Shown: in pieces, positions 56,313 to 64,000 of the stretch | Layout of the letters: each line of letters starts with the position of its first letter | How positions within the stretch are numbered: the stretch's first letter is position 1 | Origin: Gentiana macrophylla | Lineage: Eukaryota > Streptophyta > Magnoliopsida > Gentianales > Gentianaceae | Direction of reading: 5' to 3' | NCBI GenBank assembly: GCA_026214975.1 | Contig: JAOBSW010000300.1 | Location: 31,176 to 95,175 of the forward strand | Length of the DNA stretch: 64,000 nt | The notes under the pieces: model-generated | What the model was told of the DNA's origin: nothing | Database searches by the model: none | The model's input: the letters and a program-made list of their open reading frames with translations, nothing else | Translations under genes and position numbers: made by a program

Positions 56313-56804
56313 CACTTGTTATTCCAAAGCGTTACATCTTTTTCATGACAAACGACTTCAAATATATATATAAAAACATATAAAATTTGTTATACATTGA
56401 TTAAAAAGTATTATTTAAAAAGCTGTTTCACACACAAAAAAATTTGTTACATTTTATTATTTAATATACTAAAAATTTAAATTAATAAATATAGTAAAAG
56501 TCTAAGTAACAATTTATTATAATGACATGTACGATCGACTATTAAAACTAAATTATTTTATTGCGGTTCGAAAATATATTTCTTTTACGAATTCATTTGA
56601 TGTTATGAGGAAAAAAAATGTATATATAGAAGGACCATGAACCGTAATCAGAACCGTTTCTGACCCGTAACCCGTTTCAACCCGGCCTAGCCGAAACCCA
56701 TCAACCCATCATTTTTGGACCCGGCCCGACCACTTTTTAGGCTGGAACCGGCGGGTCAAAGCCGGACCCTTGGTTCACCCAACCCGCCCAAATGTAAGAC
56801 TATC

Positions 56805-58560
56805 TGTTGGTCCTTGGAAAGGCTAACACATGTTTAGAGGGGTGAATAAACATGTCCCTAAAAGTGGATTTAAAACAAATTGAGTTCAATTAAAACTTGT
56901 GTGGAGTTAAAGTGACTAAAGTGAGTTTAAGTCAAAGCGACTTAACCAAAAGCGAGTCAACGGCGGCGGATATAGTTCTAGCCTTTTTCTTGATCTTGTT
57001 ATTCTATGTGAAAGCTAAGTGTGTTAAACTGAATTACGGTGAATGTCGATCGTGAGTTTGTGAGTTGTATAACAATCAATTCTCGAGAATCTTTGTAAAT
57101 AAATGCTAAGTAAATAAATAAATGCGTAAATTAAATAAGGCAAATATTATAGAGGTTCCAGGTGGTGTAATCACATCGAGTCATCTCTTCCCTGTGATGC
57201 GGAGGAAAATTCCACTAGAACTTCTTTGAGATGGCCAGTTACAAAAAGTTATAAGCGATAGTCCTTGACTAATCCACAGCTTCACTATCTAAAGCAGGTT
57301 GTAGAAACAGGTAGAATTCTGCTCTTCAAATGTTTGAAACAACAGTCTTTGGAGGGGTTGAATTGCCTCTTCACCGACTCATCACAACCACAGTCTTCAC
57401 ATTGCACTCAGTGACCTTCACACCTTCTTGGTGTTTCACAGTCTAAACCTTTGATAGAATCAAAGTTGAGACTTGAATCAATAACTATGATTCCATTGTG
57501 ATTTGAGCTTTTCTTACAGATGTATAAGTTATGCCTGACTCTGTTTTCTTCAAATTGAATGATCTTGATCTTTATTTGAATGCTAATGAACACTTGAAGA
57601 ATTTCTTGATCTTGCAATTAAGTATTTAGTAGGAATTCATTGATTGGCTTTTCCCCTTAATTTGATCTTTCTTGACTAGATTGATTCTTAGAATTCCTTC
57701 GCCTCTCCCTATTTCTTTACGATAGAAGTGGTCTATTTATAGGGATTTATCTAAAGGTCAAATTCCTTGAGTTCAAATCCTTGTAGCCGTTAGTGGTCTA
57801 CATTCTTGCTCGTATGTTTATGTCGAAGCGGATACATTATCTTCCAATCGTAATTCTTGAATTATAGCGGTTGGATTTTCTTCGATTTAATTCGCCTTAG
57901 TTTTCTGAGAACATTATTAGTTTTCGGTTTGTAAGAGCTTTAAGCGAGTTATTACTCTTCTTCAAAAATCGATTACTCCACTTCCATCGATTATGATTGA
58001 CTTAATCAGTACACCAAAAAAATTTCTTCTAGAATTCATTGTCCTTATGATTCTTAGGTCTTCATCTAAGATCCATAAGATCGATTGAGTCACCACAAAC
58101 TTGCACGAAGTCTAACTTTCTGATCTCGGCGTAGTCTTTCATAGCGAGTTTGAACCCTCATTTCTTCAATCTTCTATAAGCGAGTGTGACTCTCGGCTCT
58201 TCATCAGCGAGTTTGAATCCTCGGTTCTTTAATCTTCTAGATAAGCCAACCAAGTTTTTGTGTCCTCGGTGAACTTCTCTTCTTGATTTCATATTGGTGT
58301 AGTCACAAAGTCGGTTTGACTAAATACCGGTTTCTCGTTATCTCGGTTTTCTAGTTATCTCGGGTTCACAACCTAGAAATATTACGGTGCTTATCGATTT
58401 AACTTATACAAATATCAAACTCTATTAAATCCTATACATTGATATCAGACATCTTTTGCTTTGCACTATAACAACTAGTTATGACACTTCATCAATGGGG
58501 TTTAGAGCGATGGTGAATAAGTGATGAATCATCATCAAAACATAAATTTTATTTCCAACA
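56805..58560 (-). repeat. Cop-2 3' LTR
   Basis: 1,756 bp; minus-strand start TGTTGGAAATAAAATTTATG at 58560, end CCAAGGACCAACA at 56805. Minus TATA box at about 57733-57742. Homologous to the solo LTR 25993-27775. Where the latter has CTGAG or CTCAG this copy usually has GCGAG or CTCGG. Confidence 0.88.
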
Positions 58561-58575
58561 ATTTCCCCCTTTTTG
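58561..58575 (-). other. Cop-2 polypurine tract
   Basis: Minus strand AAAAAGGGGGAAAT just before TGTTGG. Confidence 0.85.
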
Positions 58576-58833
58576 ATGATGTCAATACCCTCCTTAAAAG
58601 CAATGCAAAAGATAAAACAAGATCTGATAAATAACACGGTGGCGAAAGCGAAAATTTATTGATATGAGTTACAAAGTAAGGTAATAAAATACAACATGAT
58701 AAAAGGAGAGCTAAAAGGCGACTTCTTTTTACTTATCAGTTAAACTTAATTGATTATCATAAGCTTCATCAACATTCCTCATAGCATCATTTGTTGTTGT
58801 GCTTTCGATTCCATGGATGCTTGCCCATATGTT

Positions 58834-60668
58834 CTATGATTCAGATAAATTATGCTTACCGAAGAATTTTCTTTTGAAAAGAATAGCGAAAGTGAAAATA
58901 GATGTCCTCAGCCTTTCAGTGGTGGTTGTTTTCAGTAGACTCTGAACAAATTCAGGTTCAACCTTTTCAATCTTATCTGATTCTGTATCTAAGGTACCAT
59001 TCTTTTCCCATTTCTTGAGTTTGTTCCAGTAATGCATGAGAATTTTCTGCATATGTAAAAATATTTCTAGAGATTCTTCCCTTGATTCTCCTTCTCTGGC
59101 TGGTAGATTTTTGAATAAACTGTAGAGATGAGAATCCAAGCCAAATCTTTTATCAGTTGGCTCTGAGAATTTAGCAATCGACTCATTTCTCATGAGTAAA
59201 TTCTCCTCTAGCTTTCTTCAGTTCAGTTAGTTTATCATCAATGTTTGCAAGGACTTGTGGCATCTCAGTTGCATGGACTTTTAAGATGTCCAAACTTTCC
59301 CCCTTATTGACATCATCTTTATCAATCAGACTTTTGATGTAATTGTTATGATTCTGCTGAGTTGATGCCAAAATGGTTTGAGCTACAACTGAGTCATTCA
59401 TGCCTTGTTCATTTAAGGTCATTACATCAGCAGTTATTGAGGATACCTTCCCATCTATCTTGGGTTTCATCTCTTCTTGCATCGTTTTCAATGGTTGTTT
59501 TCTAAGATCAATCGAGTGTCTTGTGGTTGCTAGTGGCGATATCCATCTTCTTTTCAAGTTCGCTTCTTTCATTTTAGCTAGCCTCTAAGGACTTTAGAAC
59601 TTTTCCAAATAAAGCTATTATCGTCTTTACGAATTACGATTATCTCATTATGATAGAATTTAATGAGATCAACATGAGTTGGTATGTCTTTTGAGCTTCA
59701 TGTTTGTTGTTCATTGGCTTTGCTTGTATCAGCCTCTGTTGATTTAGCTTGCTTTAGCGGTGAGAGAACAACTTGTTTCTGTTTTTCTTTGTATTCTTCT
59801 TATCTTCTCATTTCTTGATTGTTTTCTTATTTCTTCAAGACTTGATTGATCAACATTTCTTGCGGTGATAAATGTACATTAAATTCTTCATGAGATTCTT
59901 CTTGACCATGTTTGCCACGATTCTTGATATTTCTAGCATAGACTTATCGGTGGAGATTGATAACCTCCTTCTTTTTCTTGTTGTACATCGAATCTGATTT
60001 GAGTGGAAATTCCCTTGCTTTCTTGAATTACTAGAATTGTCATGATTTTACGATCGATTTGATTTTCTTTTCTTGTAAAGAGGCAGAATCCCTTTTTGCA
60101 AATTGGGATCTTCACGAGAGTCATCGTCATCATCACCTTTTTGGAACTTCCACAATTTGTGGCTTCGGCTTCCAATAACTACTTACGATCGGTAGCGTAT
60201 CAAGGATCAATAATTCATCGGTATTGATCATTTTCGATAGAATTTGTAATGTTGTAGAGATCAAATACTAATCTTTCGGTGGCTTCCATTCACGCTAGTG
60301 ACTCCTTTGATTGGCAATAGAATCGAATTTCAGATTTGATAATTGCATGTTAATCGCTTATAATCGGTGACATCGGTTCTCCATGATCAGTTGAGAGCTT
60401 AGATTGAGTAACAATCTCTACAGATCCTCTTGTGATTTCTTGGTCAGTTTCCAGAATATCGTCTTCAATTTGCATACAGTCGATTTCTTTGGTTCCTTCC
60501 TCGATGGTGGTAGGATGGTGATTTACCTTTTGATGCATTTGGCGAGATTATCGGCTCGATTTCAAATTCTGTCACTAACAAGTTCCTCGGCAACTTGTTC
60601 TTCAATGACTCAAGTTCCAATTCGATGGCGGAACTTCTTTCATCATGGATTGATGACTTCTTCTTCAT
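58834..60668 (-). pseudogene. Cop-2 env-like / extra ORF, frame-broken
   Basis: Minus-strand frames in order 60668-60465 (ELELESLKNKLPRNLLVTEF), 60538-60350 (acidic, QIEDDILETDQEI), 60175-59933, 59572-59183 (129 codons; coiled coil with DVMTLNEQGMNDSVVAQTIL and ANIDDKLTELKKARGEFTHE) and 59193-58834 (119 codons; SREESLEIFLHMQKILMHYW). Location before the polypurine tract and helical/acidic character match the 3' ORF of SIRE-like copia elements and the Cop-1 remnant. No signal peptide or membrane segment is seen. Function unknown. Confidence 0.55.
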
Positions 60669-60839
60669 GGACCGACTCGTCCGGATGAATAACTCTGAAG
60701 TCGATCCAAATTCGATATGGAATAGATACTACAATGCGATTGTGTCTTTGATATGGAATAGATACTATGGTATATCGATGACTTTAATTCAAAGAATTGC
60801 AGCCTTTATTTCCTATTTCATTATATCGTTTTGACCCGA

Positions 60840-62765
60840 GTTCAAGGCTGGGCGCAATGGTAAATTGGTTTGATCCATTTTATTTTACGCCGAGTCGATT
60901 GGTTCATGCATAGTTTCAATATAGCCTTGGTCAAGCCATCGGTCGATCGATTCGGCCTTTATATTCAACTTTTTGTGTCTTGGTTTGGTTGAATAAAGGT
61001 TGGACCAGATCCTCTTGTGACTTTATGTAAGCCCATTTTAGTTCAACTCGTTTAGTGATATGAGAGGCAATGTTCAAATCCGAGTTAATAACATGTTTAT
61101 TTTACGTATAATTGTGCTTTGTGGCACCAAGGCGAAATTACATGTTGATACACTCCAATCTTTATCAACTTGCCATGTCGGATATATCATATGTGGCTCA
61201 GTTATTCAGAATTTGAAAGTGGTTTCACACCATTAAGGGTTTTAAGTCCTCACCTCTACTCCTATAAATAGTCACTAATATAAGCAGGATTGCTCACGAT
61301 GCGAAACATAATCAATCCCACATTTTACATTAAAAAGTACATTTCTTGTTTTGTAGAAAAGTGTGGTTGTGAGTAATGATAGATCATTCTTGAATCGAGA
61401 ACCGGAGGAGATACAAGTTCATGCTTTACATGGCATATAGAAGAAATTTGAGCGCCGTCGTTATGTAGTCTCTCCCCTTTGATAAGTAAGTAATTATCGG
61501 TTTTACCGTTTTTCATAGTGTGTACCGGAAAAGCTGTTTTTGTATTGGCCGTGTGTTTGTTTGGTGAGTCAATCTATTTTTGTTTAATGCGTACAAGTTT
61601 TCGCCCGATTCACCATGGAATATTTTGGTTGCTTTTGGCGGATTGCTTACTACTAGGTTGGATCGGATGTCAACTTGCGGAGGCACCATTTATTCTTATT
61701 GGACAAATTTCTCCTTTAGCATAGTGTTCATTTGATTTAATCCGTGTATAGAATCGAGTCTCAGAATCCACTTGGTTTGATAAACCAAGGGGCGTCTCTG
61801 AAGAGACTTGAGGGCTGATTCTAGAAGCTGTAGAGTTTGAATCAAAATGACACTAGGCCGATTGGCTCACTAGTTTGTGTTTATCCACTAGGCTTGTTAC
61901 TTGCCGAATTTGGCTGACTCAACTTCAACATCTCAAGTCTTTGAAAGTCTGCTATCTTTAATGCTTCATTTTTGTGCTATATTGCTAACTCTGTTACACA
62001 TACGCCTTGCACCATTTCTTTGTGTTTGTTGAGTCTCACACACACTTCATCTGTCTTTGCACTTTATCTTTGTATACAAAGTTATTGAGCACATAATCGC
62101 TTATATGTTGTGACTTGCTCGGTTTGTGGGCGTAAGTGCTATACCCATATATCTGTTGTGGTGTGCATGCACCTCTCACGAACACTTTGCATAAATCTAC
62201 TTGATTATTTGTTCCAGTGCATTTCTTCTTTACGCATTTGCATTCTTTGTTGATCTGCTTTGTTTGCATTTGCTTGCACCACCTTGGTGCAATCCTAATC
62301 ACCTTGTAATAGGTTTCTTATCAGTTTAGTGAGAGCTCACGAACTTATACTAAGATACCTACTACTGCATATCCATTATCTGATACTTTAATTTGCATTC
62401 GCATGCTACTCCGAATTTGCATTTGTGCTATTCGGACTTTGTGTAAATTTGCGGTGTAATTAAAATTGTTTTATCTTTAGAACTCGCAATGATTTATAGA
62501 TCTTATAATACGGTTTGAATTGTTTATTAAAGGATATTTGAACAGACCCCTCTTTGGATTTATTATCAGCCCGCATCTTGGAAATCTATTATTTGGTTAA
62601 AGCTGTCATTCAAGCTATAATATCTTCTTTGAAACTTAGTGTTTGATTATTTCTTTGAAGCTGTCAGCAATTACTAGTACTTGTGTTGAGTTTGAAAAGA
62701 GTTTTAAAAATTCACCAACACTCTATCCATCCCCTCTAGAATGTGTTTGCCCATATCGATCCAGC
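60840..62765 (+). repeat. Possible copia-type LTR in plus orientation, boundaries unclear
   Basis: A TATA-like CCTATAAATAG at about 61260-61270 and the block CCAACACTCTATCCATCCCC then TCTAGAATGTG at about 62717-62747 resemble the R/U5 end of plant copia LTRs. It ends near GATCCAGCA, followed by TGGTAGTTAACC, only weakly like the usual TGGTATCAGAGC primer site. No second copy is in the window and I cannot place the left end. Confidence 0.35.
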
Positions 62766-64000
62766 AGTGGTAGTTAACCACTGAAGTGCGGAATAGATCA
62801 CACAACCAAAATTTGGGGCTTGAGAAAGTGAACTTTTATTACATTGAAGGGCGGGGTGATAATCGAATCCACGATTATGAGCAGAAAGTTCAATGACCCT
62901 TAACAAGAAGTTGGTGTACATGAAGATTTCTTATTAATAAAGTGTTTTAATACACAAAATGATAGACAACTGGTATGCAAATATTTTTGGGATGTGAATG
63001 TGATGCACCATGGTACATTAATCTACAAGGAAAGCCCGCGGTGTATAGTTATTGGTTGGAAACATGACATTTGTTTTATCATCGAGTAGTATTCTCGAGA
63101 AATCAACATACTCCTATTATTCTTGGTTTCTTCTTCCTCTTCTTCTTCTTCTGTATTCCACATTTCTCTTGGTATCCATTGTTTAGCACCTTTGAAGAAA
63201 CAACCAAATCAAGACTCACGATATTCAAACTTCGTGTGCATCAAAACATCCATTTTACCATTGATCAAATTCTCACTAACCATCTACATCTCTTTTGAAG
63301 TGGTCTTTGGAACATTCCCACATTTGACAAAAGGACCACATCACTAATTCTCATTTGCCTCTTCTTCAAATCGCTTTTCTTGATCACTTCACATATTTTC
63401 TTCAAGATTCTTACATCTTTTTCATTTTGTTGCATCTAGGCTATAATTGTCACAATATGATTATTATTAGATGCCAAAAATGCGACAAGACAACCTCATA
63501 CAAGTTTTAGTGGATAACCATTATATCTTCTTTGTTTCTAAGTAGTGAGGTGCACTTCTTTCCGTTAGATAGTTTGATTACGTCGAATTTACGACACATT
63601 GCGTATAAATATCTTTCTAATTCCCCGATGACAATACCTACATCTCGGTTCGAGCAGAAAGCCCTCACAATTACTAGACATGTTCTTTAGCCTTGCATGT
63701 AACACTTCTCTGTCATTGAAGAATGACCAAGATATCCGATGGCATTGCTCGGTGATGATATCCAAATCTCTCCTCGATTCCATCCTCAAAGAGCGTCGTT
63801 TGTTTCTTCACTTACAACAAGAATGTTAATGTCGTCGTCTATTTCTTGGTGAAATCAAGCCTTGCACATGGTAAAAGCTTCTTATCGTAGGCGACAAGCT
63901 TCCATTTGTTCCACTTCTCCAATTTGTTGAAACAAAGGTACAATTCTGCTAAGCCATAAGAAGGAGAAAGAAGATGGATCGGACCAAAGGTTTAAAGACA
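62766..64000. other. Unassigned right end of window
   Basis: No domain recognised. Minus-strand frames such as 63789-63589 (66 codons, with SRRDLDIITEQCHRISWSFF) and blocks like KILKKICEVIKKSDLKKRQ at about 63400-63350 look coding-like but are short and broken. Confidence 0.4.

Larger units (their letters stand above)
39663..56796. mobile_element. hAT-1: non-autonomous hAT-like element enlarged by nested insertions
   Basis: Terminal arms TACATATGGGCGGGTTGG (39663-39680) and its reverse complement with one change (56779-56796). Both ends continue with GGCCCGG/CGGGTT-rich subterminal sequence typical of plant hAT elements. Own sequence is about 1 kb at the left (39663-40662), 155 bp (49338-49492) and about 480 bp at the right (56313-56796); CACTA-2 and Tat-3 fill the rest. 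No hAT transposase; a 61-codon frame at 40156-40341 is unrecognised. An 8-bp TSD cannot be shown: left flank ACCCTAGG, right flank AGACTATC overlaps the Cop-2 insertion point. Confidence 0.62.
56805..60840 (-). mobile_element. Cop-2: SIRE-like copia element, 3' part, minus strand
   Basis: 3' LTR (56805-58560), polypurine tract and env-like region read leftward. The flank CTATC (56800-56804) is the probable left TSD. No copia pol is found to the right before 60840, and no second LTR of this family is in the window, so the element is truncated or continues past other insertions. The right limit is an estimate. Confidence 0.7.

Noticed and set aside
39655..56804. 8-bp hAT target duplication
   Set aside because: ACCCTAGG and AGACTATC do not match, and the right flank overlaps the Cop-2 insertion, so no TSD is claimed.
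60840..62765. Second LTR of Cop-2
   Set aside because: It does not resemble the Cop-2 LTR (56805-58560) and its promoter signals point the other way.

Overview
This is plant nuclear DNA from a repeat-rich, heterochromatin-like region, probably of an angiosperm. I see no complete host gene. Almost every kilobase can be assigned to LTR retrotransposons (Athila and Tat lineages of Ty3/gypsy, SIRE-like Ty1/copia), CACTA and hAT DNA transposons, or MITE-like foldbacks. Plant origin rests on Athila/Tat gag-pol, plant CACTA proteins, a DC1 (C1-like) gene fragment unique to plants, and LTR primers complementary to plant tRNA-Asp.

Two nests fill the window. Nest 1 (1-~21,350) is four levels deep. Tat-1 (minus, gag at 18,830-20,504) was hit by copia element Cop-1 (plus, right end 18,820). 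Cop-1 was hit by Athila element Ath-2 (minus, right end 16,339). Ath-2 was hit by Athila element Ath-1 (plus, 2,731-13,190, 5-bp target duplication ATGCC). Ath-1 keeps both LTRs, primer site, gag, protease, RT, RNase H and integrase, but its reading frame is broken.

Nest 2 (23,216 to beyond the window) is built on Tat-2 (plus). Tat-2 has a 5' LTR, gag and a degenerate protease, lacks RT-RNase H-integrase, and carries a tandem array and an antisense, probably spliced ORF before its 3' LTR. Into Tat-2 went a solo copia LTR (25,993-27,775, TSD CATAG), a non-autonomous element LARD-1 (28,343-35,821, TSD GACGG), and CACTA-1 (from 39,278). CACTA-1 holds a roughly 17-kb hAT (39,663-56,796). The hAT holds CACTA-2 (40,663-49,337, TSD ACC) and the non-coding Tat-3 (49,493-56,312, minus, TSD CACTT), which itself holds a solo LTR. 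Copia element Cop-2 (minus, from 56,805) abuts the hAT end.

The most unusual element is LARD-1. It has an intact 290-codon ORF that I cannot assign to a family, a primer site for tRNA-Asp, and inside its non-coding half a 33-nt copy of the 5' half of the same tRNA-Asp ending exactly before the anticodon. It also has four copies of a 14-bp palindrome upstream of its LTR TATA box and a second polypurine tract about 1 kb before the real one. Both Athila elements here share the second-tract layout. CACTA-2 carries pieces of at least two host genes: a DC1 fragment and two antisense terminal exons of an unidentified gene.

A caution applies to every 'broken' frame. Paired LTRs of three separate elements differ again and again by CAG/CTG in one copy against a CG-containing variant in the other, often with a one-base length change. 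That pattern fits consensus errors at CHG-methylated sites better than mutation, so some frameshifts may be technical.
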